Origin: Rapidithrix thailandica
GTDB lineage: Bacteria; Bacteroidota; Bacteroidia; Cytophagales; Flammeovirgaceae
Direction: 5' to 3'
DNA length: 64,000 nt
NCBI RefSeq assembly: GCF_039710355.1
Contig: NZ_JBDKWZ010000009.1
Coordinates: 186,001-250,000, forward strand
Part shown: positions 16,532-26,582 of the stretch, piece after piece
Position numbering within the stretch: position 1 is the first letter of the stretch
How the letters are laid out: each line of letters starts with the position of its first letter
Position numbers and translations under genes: made by a program
Notes under the pieces: generated by a model
Told to the model about the DNA's origin: nothing
Database searches by the model: none
Seen by the model: only the letters and a program-made list of their open reading frames with translations

Positions 16532-17662
16532 TTACAATTTGGCTAGATTTTCTTCAGCCAAAGCAAAAGAAAGTGTCATTCCTCCTCCCCCTATACCTGC
16601 AACCACGGTTACATGGTCTTCCGGTTGGTATACCGTATAATCTTTGTCTTGGGATTTGGCATAGACTCCATGCCAACGTTCTTGAATTTGCAAACGGGGG
16701 ATATGGGCAAATTTGGACAAATACTCTAAAATTAAGCGGTTAATTTCTTCCTGATCAAATGGATTCAGGTCATTGGTGTATTGATGAGAGTCACCAATAA
16801 GTACTTCTCCGTGATTGTTTTGGCCGACCAGTACATGAATACCATATTGATCAAAGATGGGAGATTCCGAAGCGAACCTGTCGATGAGTTGTTGGATGGA
16901 AGCACAGTGGCTAAATGACTTATAGTGTCTGAAAGTCAAGCCTGAAGCTAAAGACGGTCCCAGTTGCCAGTTGGATGCTTGAGCGACTGTTTTCATCATT
17001 TGTAATTTACATTTCACAATTCCACTCTTTTCGAAAAACTCCGGATATAAGATTTCAAAGTCACTTCCATTACAAACGTAAATATGATCTGCTTGCCAGA
17101 TTTCATTACCTGTATACAATTTGGAGGAATCGATGCGGCAAACTGCTTTTCCTGTATGAATTGCCACCCCGTATACTGAAGATAAATAATATGTGATACG
17201 TTGGATAGCTTCTCTTGAGTTAATTGTCACTTCTGTGGGGCTGAACATACCACCATACAAACCCTCAGTTTTTGCTGCAGGACTGATTTCTTTTATTTCT
17301 GAGGGGGAAAGAATTTGACAGGCTTGATATCCATATTCAGCAGTGGTATCCACAAACTCTTCCAATACTTTTTTTTCGTCTTGTTGATATGCCAAAAACA
17401 GAGAGCCATTGGGCTTATGCCAAAACCCAGCTTTTTGAGAGAGTTCCAACCATATATTACGGCTTTTAAGTGCTAGTTCGTAACTCTTTCCCGGACTCTG
17501 ACCGATGGACCAAACCATACCGAAGTTACGGATAGATGCCCCCGCAGCAAATGTATTTTTTTCAAACAAAGCTACTTTGTATCCTCTTTTTGCGGCAGCC
17601 AATGCATGTGCAAGGCCCACAATGCCCCCACCGACTATGGCGATATCAACTTGCTTATCCAT
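16532..17662 (-). CDS. FAD-dependent oxidoreductase of the D-amino-acid/glycine oxidase family (TIGR03364-like)
   Basis: The 376-aa protein has an N-terminal Rossmann FAD site (DIAIVGGGIVGLAHALAAAK, residues 6-25) and a C-terminal GIGGGGMTLSFALAEE flavin segment. The ASIRNFGMVWSIGQSPG block near residue 42 is typical of the TIGR03364 branch of DAO-type oxidases, which elsewhere often lies near phosphonate-catabolism genes. No phosphonate gene is seen here, so the substrate, presumably an amine or amino acid, is open. It is separated from the upstream HEAT-protein gene by about 250 nt and ends at a shared terminator. Confidence 0.8.
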   Translation of the reverse strand: MDKQVDIAIVGGGIVGLAHALAAAKRGYKVALFEKNTFAAGASIRNFGMVWSIGQSPGKSYELALKSRNIWLELSQKAGFWHKPNGSLFLAYQQDEKKVLEEFVDTTAEYGYQACQILSPSEIKEISPAAKTEGLYGGMFSPTEVTINSREAIQRITYYLSSVYGVAIHTGKAVCRIDSSKLYTGNEIWQADHIYVCNGSDFEILYPEFFEKSGIVKCKLQMMKTVAQASNWQLGPSLASGLTFRHYKSFSHCASIQQLIDRFASESPIFDQYGIHVLVGQNNHGEVLIGDSHQYTNDLNPFDQEEINRLILEYLSKFAHIPRLQIQERWHGVYAKSQDKDYTVYQPEDHVTVVAGIGGGGMTLSFALAEENLAKL

Positions 17663-17910
17663 TTGTTTATAAATAGTAAAATTTGTTTAACAAATGTAAT
17701 TTAACAAACCGTCTTTATGCAAGTCAAGCAAGTTACATTTTTGTGAATAAATTAACGGGACAGGTAGTTTTGAGAGGACTGTATTTGTAAGAAGGCTTGA
17801 AATTTATTGATCAACCCTTAAACGTTACTACCTTAAAAGCTTTGCTTTTCTTCAGCTCCTCCTCCAATTCATCGATCCTTCAATCCTTCGATTCTTCAAT
17901 CCTTCTTTCC

Positions 17911-19962
17911 CTAGCTTTGAGCCATCCCCGACTGCATATTGGAAAGCATTTCGCTTTGTGCACGGATCAAAGAAGAAAGGGCTTGCATTACCCCTTGCGA
18001 TATTTCAGGACGGGTAGCAATGAGCTCGTAAAAAGCTTCTTGTTCCAGTTTTAACAGGATGGAAGGTTTTTCAGCGGTAGCAGTTGCCGAACGTGGGTTG
18101 GCATCCAATAACCCCAACTCTCCAAAAAAATCCCGGTCTACTAAAGTATTTAAGCGGTAGTGGCCTACATGAATTTTAATTTCCCCTTGGTAAATGATAT
18201 ACATGCAATCACCTTTCTCTCCTTTTTCAAAGATTTTTCCCCCTTTAGAAATATGGATTTCTTCCAGGATTTTTGCGACATCTACCAGCACATTTTCCGG
18301 GGTTTTTGAAAATAACCGGGAGCTTTTTAACATTAACACCTTTTCAATTTCTAATAAAGTAGTTGACTCTGTCATAGCAATGATTTTTTCGGCTAGTGGA
18401 TTTTTTGGCAGTAGTTCGTGGATAATATCGGGAAGTGTTCTGCCGTAGCGTTTACAAAATTTGCGCAAAGTAAACAAGGCGGAATCTACCAGTAACTTAT
18501 CTTGCGAAGTTAGGTAATTGGTAAAGTGAGGGAGCATGCTGGGGTTGCATCTTTCCGCCAGGGAATATGCAGCCACTGCCAAAGTCCAACGGTTAAAAAA
18601 GGCTTGTCGTTGTACATCCTGTAAGATTTTGGTGATTACGCTAAGTTCATCATACAAGTAAACCGAATAAAAATGCGATAGTTTATGGAGCTTTTCCTGA
18701 TAAGAGGTTTCCTCAACCAACAAATTTAACTTAGTAGATAAATGTCCGGGTAGTAATTGGCTGTAATCTGGATTTTTTAACTTCTTCTTGCTTTCTTCAG
18801 CTGCTTTTTGAGAAGGTGTATGATTGATAAATGAAAATAAAATACTTCGGTTTTTAGCCAGCGTCTTCAATTCAATTTTTAACGCTTGACTGAGCAATTG
18901 GGCACCCTTCGATTTTTCCAAGGTATGTAAGGCACTATATAACCAATGAATCTGCTTAAACTGCCTTTCCAAGTGATCATGAATGCGAAAAAGTTGCTCC
19001 ATAGAGCGGGTCTGAAAGTGAGTGCCTTGTAAGGCAAGGTGTACCTCTTCTTGTAATTCTACCCATGGTTCATCATGAATAATCAACTCAAATAATAATT
19101 CTTGTGCTGCCGTTGAGCCGATTTGGCTGCATAAATGACAGAGTCGACTTAAAAAAAGTTTGTCCCTTTCATTACTGGAGGCCACAAAATAGGGGTGCAA
19201 ATATGGCAAAAGCTGATCTTTGAAATTCACCAAAGCCGTTGAAACGACTGCATGTAATTCTTTGAATCGCAATTGGTCCAACAAGAAAGGAATGCTGTGG
19301 GGATGGAGCCATTTGCCACAGGCATGAGCGGCACTTTCCCGGACTTTGAAAGAGGGGTCATTTAAGTAGTTTTTCAGATAGTTGAAATAGGAGCTATCTT
19401 TTATTTCGCCAAGCGCAGCCGCTGCCACAATTTTATCTTCGTTTTTATCAGAATGTAAAAAATCGCTCAACAAAGTATGGGCCGTAGCTTGCGATTGTAG
19501 GTTCCCATAACCCATTAAGCCGATTAAGGCCCCTTTACGAATATGCATTTCCGAGGCATGAAGCAAAGGAGAAATCACTGGAGACGGATCGTCTGACAGC
19601 TTACAGTAGGCAATAATCGCCTCTTCTTTTACCTTGGCCGGGATCTTTTTTTCATGGCTTAGTGAAAGCAATAAGTCCGTACTTTTCTTTAGTTGAAGCT
19701 GAACGGCTTTGTGGATAGAATGGGATTTAACTTCTATATCCTGATGGTTTAAGCCTGTTTTGATCAATCCTTCGAGATCATGCTCTCCTAATTGCTCTAA
19801 CCTATCCAAAGCATAAATGACCTCAGGAGCCTGAGTTGATTCGAGCTTTTCTAACAATAAACGTTGAATACGATGAGGGTCAATAGTAATTTGTGGCCCT
19901 TTGGTAAAAGGCAAAGGAAGAAGCGATCGAAGTTTAATGATATAGTTGCGAAAAAGAGCCAT
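17911..19962 (-). CDS. HEAT-repeat protein with C-terminal cyclic-nucleotide-binding domain
   Basis: The 683-aa protein has no signal peptide or clear membrane segment. Residues about 40-260 hold HEAT-like helical repeats (for example VKEEAIIAYCKL, IRKGALIGLMGYG, VRESAAHACGKWL), and a further helical region runs to about 530. The C-terminus is a CNMP domain (GGKIFEKGEKGDCMYIIYQG, then FGELGLLDANPRSATATAE, the phosphate-binding cassette with its conserved Arg). Similar HEAT-CNMP modules occur fused to Npt/Tlc-type nucleotide transporters in Bacteroidota; here the transporter part is absent. It is probably a cNMP-responsive scaffold. Ligand and partner are unknown. Confidence 0.83.
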   Translation of the reverse strand: MALFRNYIIKLRSLLPLPFTKGPQITIDPHRIQRLLLEKLESTQAPEVIYALDRLEQLGEHDLEGLIKTGLNHQDIEVKSHSIHKAVQLQLKKSTDLLLSLSHEKKIPAKVKEEAIIAYCKLSDDPSPVISPLLHASEMHIRKGALIGLMGYGNLQSQATAHTLLSDFLHSDKNEDKIVAAAALGEIKDSSYFNYLKNYLNDPSFKVRESAAHACGKWLHPHSIPFLLDQLRFKELHAVVSTALVNFKDQLLPYLHPYFVASSNERDKLFLSRLCHLCSQIGSTAAQELLFELIIHDEPWVELQEEVHLALQGTHFQTRSMEQLFRIHDHLERQFKQIHWLYSALHTLEKSKGAQLLSQALKIELKTLAKNRSILFSFINHTPSQKAAEESKKKLKNPDYSQLLPGHLSTKLNLLVEETSYQEKLHKLSHFYSVYLYDELSVITKILQDVQRQAFFNRWTLAVAAYSLAERCNPSMLPHFTNYLTSQDKLLVDSALFTLRKFCKRYGRTLPDIIHELLPKNPLAEKIIAMTESTTLLEIEKVLMLKSSRLFSKTPENVLVDVAKILEEIHISKGGKIFEKGEKGDCMYIIYQGEIKIHVGHYRLNTLVDRDFFGELGLLDANPRSATATAEKPSILLKLEQEAFYELIATRPEISQGVMQALSSLIRAQSEMLSNMQSGMAQS

Positions 19963-20100
19963 TGAATACCATCGGTCATATTTGTATAATATAAGAAGTC
20001 AGCATCTCACATAAAAGTGCTGGCCAAAAATATGCATAAGATTCTGAAGATCTAGGAGGATGAAAATGACAAAAGGTACTAAATGGCCCGGTATATTACT

Positions 20101-21228
20101 TTATTGCCTTTTCCTTCTTCGTTTTACATAATCAGAGTGATCGTGCTCTTTGGCTAATTTGAGGTAGAGGCGTTGTTTTTCTCTATTGTTATTTTGTTTA
20201 TAATATTGATATAAGCCCATATAAATATAGGTTTTGTAATCTTTGCTTCGTGTGCCCAGTTGTTCCGCCAATTTCTCGGCCAATTCATAATCAACCTTTG
20301 CTGCTTTCAGGTCTTGTTGGTTGAATTCTTTTTCCATACCCCGGAAACAATACCCGGCCATCTTATAAAAGTCGTCATTGGAGTTGTGTAATAATTCCCG
20401 GATGGGCTGTCGGGCTTTTTGATATTCACCTGTTAAGGTAAGCGTTTCGATGTATTGGACTTTAAATAATTGATTTTTAGGGAAAAATCGGGTAGCCTGA
20501 TAGGCGTATTTTTGCGCCATTTCCGAATCGTGTTCATAATGCAGGTATATCCAAACCAAGTAATTGATTGCCTCACACCGGGTATATACCCCATGTTTGC
20601 TGGTGTACTGCAGTTGTTTTAGCCCTTTTGTTTTATCCCCTTTTTGAAAGAACACAGCAAAGGGTTTGTACAAGGGGTAGCGCTCCGGGAAAGCTTCGCG
20701 GTAATAATTATACAAGCCGGAAGTAAAATAAAACTCAGAGAATTGTTCTTGTAAATCAAATCCTTGTTTGATCAGGCGGTACACCACTTTGGCCTCCCCA
20801 ACGGCCTTCATACTTTTATTTTGTTCGGCATAATGCCGCATAATAAAGGCTTTGGCAATCATTTTAAAAAAGATCCCTTCTACATTGTTTTCATCTTGTT
20901 CCAGGATTGATTCGGCTTGCTTTTCTGCTTTGCGCAAATAAGAGAAATGTTTTTGAAACGCTTGACTTTCAAAATCGATAGGGACCTCCTGCCAATAGAT
21001 GTTCAATGCTTTTACAAAAGGGGTGACCGGGTGTTCGGGAAGTTGAGCTGACAGTTGATTAATATATTTGTTCGCACTGTCAAAATTCCAGGCATAAATA
21101 GCGGTGACGGCCTGGCTGGCAACCTGCCGGTATTGTGGCGCTTGAGAGAGCAAACGGGTTTGAGCTGATACATGAAAGGAAAACAATATGCTGAACAGCC
21201 ATCCTATGGTAAATCCTTTTTGTAGCAA
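20101..21228 (-). CDS. Exported TPR-like helical repeat protein of unknown function
   Basis: The 375-aa protein begins at TTG (21228) with a signal peptide (GFTIGWLFSILFSFHVSAQ), so it should be periplasmic. The rest is alpha-helical with tetratricopeptide-like pairs such as AVTAIYAWNFDSANKYINQL and AINYLVWIYLHYEHDSEMAQKY, and a very basic tail (YVKRRRKRQ). No catalytic motif is seen. It lies 138 nt upstream of the HEAT/CNMP gene on the same strand and could share its transcript. I do not recognise a named family. Confidence 0.72.
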   Translation of the reverse strand: MLQKGFTIGWLFSILFSFHVSAQTRLLSQAPQYRQVASQAVTAIYAWNFDSANKYINQLSAQLPEHPVTPFVKALNIYWQEVPIDFESQAFQKHFSYLRKAEKQAESILEQDENNVEGIFFKMIAKAFIMRHYAEQNKSMKAVGEAKVVYRLIKQGFDLQEQFSEFYFTSGLYNYYREAFPERYPLYKPFAVFFQKGDKTKGLKQLQYTSKHGVYTRCEAINYLVWIYLHYEHDSEMAQKYAYQATRFFPKNQLFKVQYIETLTLTGEYQKARQPIRELLHNSNDDFYKMAGYCFRGMEKEFNQQDLKAAKVDYELAEKLAEQLGTRSKDYKTYIYMGLYQYYKQNNNREKQRLYLKLAKEHDHSDYVKRRRKRQ

Positions 21229-21796
21229 TTTTCAGTGGGTTTTGGTAAAAGATTGTATGCTTAAAACAAAAAATAATCAAGAAGGAATCGTGCTTTTTCG
21301 AAGTTAAAAGAATTCAAAAGGTTTGAAATGCACTAAGGGTTTAAGTTTTTGTTAAATGAAGGTGAAAAATCCGTGTTTACACAGTTTATCTGACTTATTC
21401 CACCTTTTATCCCGATAACGGACTTTTCTTAAAAAATACCTTCTGTTTTGCTTCGATTCTTTTTTATCTTGTCTTTCTTTTGGGAAAAAACCAAGTAAAA
21501 ACCGGGAGAAATTCCTAGTGAAAACTTGAATTACAAGGGGAAAGTCAGAATTCTTTTTTAATTATATAAATGATCTCGTACTTAGAGTATATTTAAAATT
21601 CGTTGCGGGACCGCCCCTTTAGTGGTAAAAATTCTCAGCATAGTAGTTTTGAGTGGTCCGACTTTCGGAGAAGAATAACATTATTTGACCGGGATGCCGG
21701 CCATTCAAAATGTTGCACTGAGGTTTTTGAAAGGGGAGTTTTTGACCCGAAGGATAAAATTTAAACATGCTCTTATCAAGTAATTCCAAAACAAAC
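21229..21796. other. 568-nt divergent intergenic region
   Basis: The stretch lies between the TPR-like gene (-) and the prolyl oligopeptidase gene (+). It is A/T-rich and has no convincing coding frame, RNA gene or repeat. It should hold the two divergent promoters, which I could not place. Confidence 0.5.
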
Positions 21797-23959
21797 ATGA
21801 AAAGACACATCAAGTTTATTCAACGAATCTGCGTAGGTGCAGCCTTGACATCAATGGGGGCATCCTGTACGCAAAACCCGGAGAAAGTACAATCCTTTCA
21901 ATATCCGCAAACGCCAAAAGTGGATACTGTTGATTCTTACTTTGGCCAAGAAGTGGCAGATCCTTATCGCTGGCTGGAAGATGATAATTCGGAAGAAACC
22001 AAGCTGTGGGTGACCGCCCAAAATGAGCTTACCCAAAGCTACCTTTCCGAAATTCCTTTTCGGGATAAAATCCGTCAACGTTTGGAGAAGCTATACAACT
22101 ACCCCCGGTTTTCAGCACCGTTCCGGGTAGGAGAGTATTACTTTTTTAGTAAAAATGATGGCTTGCAAAACCAAAGTGTTATCTATTTTCAGAAAGGCTT
22201 GGATGGAGAACCCGAGGTTTTTCTGGACCCCAATGCCTTGTCAAAAGACGGAACGGTAACGTCTTCCATTGCCAGTATTTCCAAAGATGACAAATATGCA
22301 GCGATCAAAGTGAATCGTTCCGGATCGGATTGGTCGGAGTTTTACGTGATGGAGGTTGCCTCCCGACAGCAACTGTCCGATACGGTAGAGTGGGCCAAAT
22401 TTAGCGGAGCCAGTTGGTACAAAGACGGCTTCTATTACAGCAGTTATGGCAAACCGGAAGCCGGAGAGAAGTTAAAAGGAAAGAACGAGTACCATAAAAT
22501 TTATTATCATAAATTAGGCACATCACAAGAAGAAGATCAACTGGTATTTGAAGACAAAGAACATCCGCTGCGCAACTTCTATGCTTCGGTAACAGACGAT
22601 GAACGTTATCTGGTCATTGGGGCAAGTGAAGGAACCTCCGGAAATGAGGTTCTTGTAAAGGACCTGCAACAGGATGGTGAGATTACCACTTTAGTGCCAG
22701 GTTTTGATTTTGATTCGTATGTAGTAGAACACTTAAACGGGAAACTGTTAGTATATACCAATGTGGATGCCCCGAATTACCGTTTGGTGCAGATTGATCC
22801 CGCACAACCTGCCAAAGAAAATTGGAAAGAAGTAATTGCCGAAAAAGAAGAACTGTTAGAAGGAGTTACTTTGGCCGGAGGAAAAATCTTTGCCAAATAT
22901 TTGAAAGATGTAACCACCCGGGTGTATCAGTACGATTTGGAAGGAAATCCGGAAAATGAAATCCAATTGCCTGATTTAGGCTCAGCCGGAGGCTTTTCCG
23001 GGGAGAAAGAAGATACCTTTGTATTTTATACCTTTACTTCATTTACATATCCTCCGACAATTTTCAAATACGATATCGCCTCGGGAAAATCAGAGTTGTT
23101 TAAAAAGACGGAAGTGTCTTTCAATCCGGATGAATACCAAACCAAACAAGTATTTTATCAAAGTAAAGACGGTACGAAAGTACCTATGTTCTTGGTGCAC
23201 AAAAAGGGCTTGAAACAGGATGGGCAACGTCCGACTATGCTGTATGGATACGGTGGATTTAACATCAGTATCACTCCGGGGTTTAGTCCTTCCATCTATG
23301 CCTTATTGGAAAACGGAGGAGTATATGCCGTGGCCAATATCCGGGGAGGAGGCGAATATGGAGAGAAATGGCATAAAGGGGGAATGCTGTTGAACAAGCA
23401 GAATGTTTTTGATGATTTTATTGCTGCAGGGGAGTATCTGATTTCTGAGAAATATACCACTTCCGGAAAATTAGCCATATCAGGAGGGTCAAACGGTGGC
23501 CTATTGGTAGGTGCTTGTATGACACAACGCCCTGATTTGTTCCAAGTAGCTTTCCCGGCAGTAGGGGTATTGGATATGTTGCGTTATCATAAGTTTACCA
23601 TTGGTTGGGCTTGGGCCGTAGAGTATGGCAGTAGTGAAGACGAAGAGCATTTTAAGAATTTGGCCCGTTATTCACCGCTTCACAATGTCAAAGAAGGCGT
23701 TTCATATCCTGCTACGTTGGTCACTACTGCTGATCACGATGACCGGGTAGTGCCAGCTCATTCATTCAAATTTATTTCCGAATTGCAAGCCAAACACAAA
23801 GGGAATAACCCTGTGATGATTCGAATTGATACCAAAGCAGGTCATGGAAGTGGTAAGCCCCTTTCCAAAGTAATTGACGAACAAGCGGACAAATGGTCGT
23901 TCATGTTTGCCAATATGGAGGAAATACCTTATCAGTCAACAAAGAGCAACCCGCAATAG
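21797..23959 (+). CDS. Prolyl oligopeptidase (S9A) lipoprotein
   Basis: I prefer the ATG at 21797 over 21767 because it gives a clean lipoprotein signal (MKRHIKFIQRICVGAALTSM, then lipobox GASC), so the enzyme should be membrane-anchored outside the cytoplasm. The 720-aa protein has the S9A N-terminal block DPYRWLEDDNSEETKLWV, a beta-propeller middle, and a C-terminal alpha/beta hydrolase with nucleophile Ser565 in SGGSNGG, the aspartate in DHDDRVVPAHS and the histidine in AGHGSG. Such enzymes cleave short peptides after proline. It stands alone and is followed by a terminator. Confidence 0.94.
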   Translation: MKRHIKFIQRICVGAALTSMGASCTQNPEKVQSFQYPQTPKVDTVDSYFGQEVADPYRWLEDDNSEETKLWVTAQNELTQSYLSEIPFRDKIRQRLEKLYNYPRFSAPFRVGEYYFFSKNDGLQNQSVIYFQKGLDGEPEVFLDPNALSKDGTVTSSIASISKDDKYAAIKVNRSGSDWSEFYVMEVASRQQLSDTVEWAKFSGASWYKDGFYYSSYGKPEAGEKLKGKNEYHKIYYHKLGTSQEEDQLVFEDKEHPLRNFYASVTDDERYLVIGASEGTSGNEVLVKDLQQDGEITTLVPGFDFDSYVVEHLNGKLLVYTNVDAPNYRLVQIDPAQPAKENWKEVIAEKEELLEGVTLAGGKIFAKYLKDVTTRVYQYDLEGNPENEIQLPDLGSAGGFSGEKEDTFVFYTFTSFTYPPTIFKYDIASGKSELFKKTEVSFNPDEYQTKQVFYQSKDGTKVPMFLVHKKGLKQDGQRPTMLYGYGGFNISITPGFSPSIYALLENGGVYAVANIRGGGEYGEKWHKGGMLLNKQNVFDDFIAAGEYLISEKYTTSGKLAISGGSNGGLLVGACMTQRPDLFQVAFPAVGVLDMLRYHKFTIGWAWAVEYGSSEDEEHFKNLARYSPLHNVKEGVSYPATLVTTADHDDRVVPAHSFKFISELQAKHKGNNPVMIRIDTKAGHGSGKPLSKVIDEQADKWSFMFANMEEIPYQSTKSNPQ

Positions 23960-24309
23960 TGGATAGTGAAACAGCAGAATATAATTTTCTAAAGTGATAA
24001 TCAGTTTTTCGGGGCACTCAAAATTCTATTTGGGTGCCCTTAATCTTTTTTTATTCCAACTCTTTCCCCTCTTAAAATTGCATCGTTCCAACAAAGAATT
24101 TGATTTTAAAGTTTATACATAATGATTTAATCCTCATCCTATTCGAATTTTAGTTACAGGTATTAATATTGTAGTCGAGAAATAGTGCAACCGGATTATT
24201 TGAAAATGAAAAATAGTTCTGGTTTGCTTTTTTAATGAAATTGACAGGAATGCTGCCCTGAACATGTCAATATTGGCAGTGATTTTTTTACTAACACCTT
24301 ACCCAAAAC
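23960..24309. other. 350-nt intergenic region with a terminator
   Basis: Apart from the terminator at 24012-24052, this A/T-rich stretch shows no gene. It should contain the promoter of the GlmU-related gene. Confidence 0.5.
24012..24052 (+). terminator. Terminator after the prolyl oligopeptidase gene
   Basis: An 11-bp stem (24012-24022 with 24029-24039, one G-U pair) is followed by a T-rich tract ending in seven T residues. Confidence 0.82.
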
Positions 24310-25524
24310 ATGAATCTCATATTATTTGATGAGCCGGAAAACCGGTTGAATTTATTACCTTTTACCTTTACCCGTCCGGTGGCTGATATCCGGGTGGGGA
24401 TATTGAAAATTGCCGAAAAATGGAAATTACATTTGCAAACAGAAGTTTCTTTTTTGACAGAATCTTACTTGCAAGAAAAATATCCAACCCGGTGGGGAAG
24501 TGAGACGCTTTTTATTAATGGTTCTTTGAGTCCTACTCCGGAAATTTGTATTGCTGTTCAAGAATTAGGTCCCAATGAAGCCTTGCAATACAAAGGGGAG
24601 TTGTTAGCCTGGAAAACGGACCGGCAGTTAACGATACATCAACTCATAGAAGAAGCCCGGGCACAGAGCCGGATGGTCACTTTTGAAGGGGAGGTGAGAA
24701 AGTTAGATTATTTATGGGATATTTTTTTGAATAACCGTCAGGAAATTATTGCCGATTTCAAAAAAATTACTCATAACCGAAAAAGTCAAGCTCTTAGTGA
24801 CCCGCATACCATTGTGTACGGAAAAGACAATCTGTTTCTTGAAGAAGGAGTGAAGATCAAAGCAGCGATTATCAATGCGGAAGATTTTCCGGTATATATA
24901 GGGAAAAATGCCCGGATTAATGAAGGGGCAATCATACAAGGAGCCTTTGCTTTGTGCGAGGGAGCAGAAGTGAAAGTGGGAGCGAAGATTCGTGCAGACA
25001 ATACCATTGGTCCTTACAGCAAAGTGGGGGGGGAGGTATCCAATTCGGTAATTTTGGGATATTCCAACAAAGGACACGATGGGTATTTGGGAAATGCGGT
25101 ATTAGGCGAATGGTGTAATTTGGGAGCCGATACCAATAATTCCAATTTGAAAAATAATTACGGGCCCATCAAAATGTGGAATTACCGGCTGGAAGACTAT
25201 CTGAACTCGGAGCAAAATTTTTGTGGCTTGATGATGGGAGATCATTCCAAATGCGGAATCAATACCATGTTTAATACAGGGACCGTGGTAGGAACCAGCT
25301 GTAATATTTTTGGAGGAGGTTTTCCTCCCAGGTACATTCCTTCCTTTTCATGGGGAGGCTCCAACGGGTTTACGACAGCCCGGCCTGAAAAAATGATGGA
25401 AGTGGCAGACAGGGTGATGGGGCGCAGAGGATTACAACTTTCTCAAGCCGACCGGAATATTCTAAATCATATATTTGAGGCTACTCAAAAATTGAGAGAT
25501 AAGTTCGGAACCTTGAGACAGTAA
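24310..25524 (+). CDS. GlmU-related sugar-1-phosphate nucleotidyltransferase/acyltransferase
   Basis: The 404-aa protein starts with LILFDEPENRLNLLPFTFTRPVADIRVGI, an alternative N-terminal nucleotidyltransferase-like domain seen in the Bacteroidota GlmU-related family. From about residue 170 it is a left-handed beta-helix of hexapeptide repeats (IGKNARINEGAIIQGAF, AKIRADNTIGPYSKVGGEV). The family is annotated as a probable UDP-GlcNAc pyrophosphorylase with glucosamine-1-phosphate acetyltransferase activity. Lying at the head of the glycan locus, it could supply UDP-GlcNAc for WecB at 35.6 kb. The true substrate is not shown by the sequence. Confidence 0.8.
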   Translation: MNLILFDEPENRLNLLPFTFTRPVADIRVGILKIAEKWKLHLQTEVSFLTESYLQEKYPTRWGSETLFINGSLSPTPEICIAVQELGPNEALQYKGELLAWKTDRQLTIHQLIEEARAQSRMVTFEGEVRKLDYLWDIFLNNRQEIIADFKKITHNRKSQALSDPHTIVYGKDNLFLEEGVKIKAAIINAEDFPVYIGKNARINEGAIIQGAFALCEGAEVKVGAKIRADNTIGPYSKVGGEVSNSVILGYSNKGHDGYLGNAVLGEWCNLGADTNNSNLKNNYGPIKMWNYRLEDYLNSEQNFCGLMMGDHSKCGINTMFNTGTVVGTSCNIFGGGFPPRYIPSFSWGGSNGFTTARPEKMMEVADRVMGRRGLQLSQADRNILNHIFEATQKLRDKFGTLRQ

Positions 25525-25700
25525 AGTGGTGAACAGTCATCCGGAAGTTTATGAGATTTCAAAATAATCCCTGACTAATATTACATGGGCTTCAGGGGAT
25601 TAGGTTCGAGTAACTGAGGAATTTGAGGATTAATAAGTAATTTCGCGATTGCCTCAATGGAGGTCAACTATTTATATAGTGCTTAGAAGAGTATAGAATA

Positions 25701-26534
25701 ATGAAGGAATCCAAAATTGTCATTGATGCAGAGAAAAAGTCTTTGTCCTTGGGGGTTGGCGAGTTATTTCGCTACAAAGATTTATTCCTGATCTTAGCCT
25801 ATAGAGACTACCGGGTGCGCTATGCCCAAACCTTTTTGGGTTTTGTATGGGCATTTATTCAGCCCTTAGCAACACTTTTGATTTTTTCGATTGTCTTTGG
25901 AAGAGCCGCAAAAGTGGATACGGGTGATATTCCTTATCCGGTTTTTGCCTTATGTGGAATGAGTGCCTGGGCGTATTTTGCCTTCGTAATGAACCAGTCC
26001 GGAAATTCTATCATTGGCGCACAGGGAATGGTGAAAAAGATTTACTTTCCGAGGCTAGTGATTCCGTTGTCCAAAGCAGTAGTAGGGTTTATTGATTTTT
26101 TGATCACGTTCTTATTCTTAGTAATTCTTTTATTTGTCTATGGCATCATCCCTTCGGAAAATATAGTATTTCTGCCTTTTTTCATTATAATGGGGATTAT
26201 TTCTGCCTTGGCAGTAGGTATTTGGCTGAGTGCCCTCACAATCCGGTACCGGGATTTCCAGCATGTTATTCCTTTCATGACCCAGTTGGGGTTGTATGCC
26301 ACTCCGATTGCCTACCCTGCGAAATTGCTCGTAGGATCATTACCGGAATGGGCCAATGCTTTGTACTTTATGAACCCTATGGCAGGCGTAGTGGAAGGGT
26401 TTCGTTGGTCGATCATAGGAGGAGAAATGCCTTCGGAGTATGCGGTTATCTCTTTTGTTCTGACGATTATTCTGTTTATCAGTGGCCTTTTCTATTTCAG
26501 GAAAGTAGAAAAAGTAATGGCGGATTTGGTTTAG
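25701..26534 (+). CDS. wzm: ABC-2 type polysaccharide export permease (Wzm-like)
   Basis: The 277-aa inner-membrane protein has six predicted membrane segments. The cytoplasmic start (ELFRYKDLFLILAYRDYRVRYAQTFLG) and the KKIYFPRLVIPLSK segment are typical of O-antigen/teichoic-acid exporters. It should pair with the Wzt-like ATPase at 26971 to move a finished lipid-linked glycan to the periplasmic side. Unusually, a four-helix-bundle gene is wedged between the two subunit genes. Confidence 0.92.
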   Translation: MKESKIVIDAEKKSLSLGVGELFRYKDLFLILAYRDYRVRYAQTFLGFVWAFIQPLATLLIFSIVFGRAAKVDTGDIPYPVFALCGMSAWAYFAFVMNQSGNSIIGAQGMVKKIYFPRLVIPLSKAVVGFIDFLITFLFLVILLFVYGIIPSENIVFLPFFIIMGIISALAVGIWLSALTIRYRDFQHVIPFMTQLGLYATPIAYPAKLLVGSLPEWANALYFMNPMAGVVEGFRWSIIGGEMPSEYAVISFVLTIILFISGLFYFRKVEKVMADLV

Positions 26535-26582
26535 GAGTTAGTAACTGGTTTTTAGAAGTTAGTTTGAAAAGCAATATTAAAT

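Noticed and set aside
17872..17903. A tandem 16-nt repeat (TCGATCCTTCAATCCT, two copies, one mismatch).
   Set aside because: Only two copies just after a stop codon with no neighbours of the same kind; too little to call a functional repeat or CRISPR.
25560..25640. A GGTTCGAGT stretch resembling a tRNA T-arm.
   Set aside because: No acceptor, D-arm or anticodon stem can be built around it; no tRNA was found in any intergenic region.
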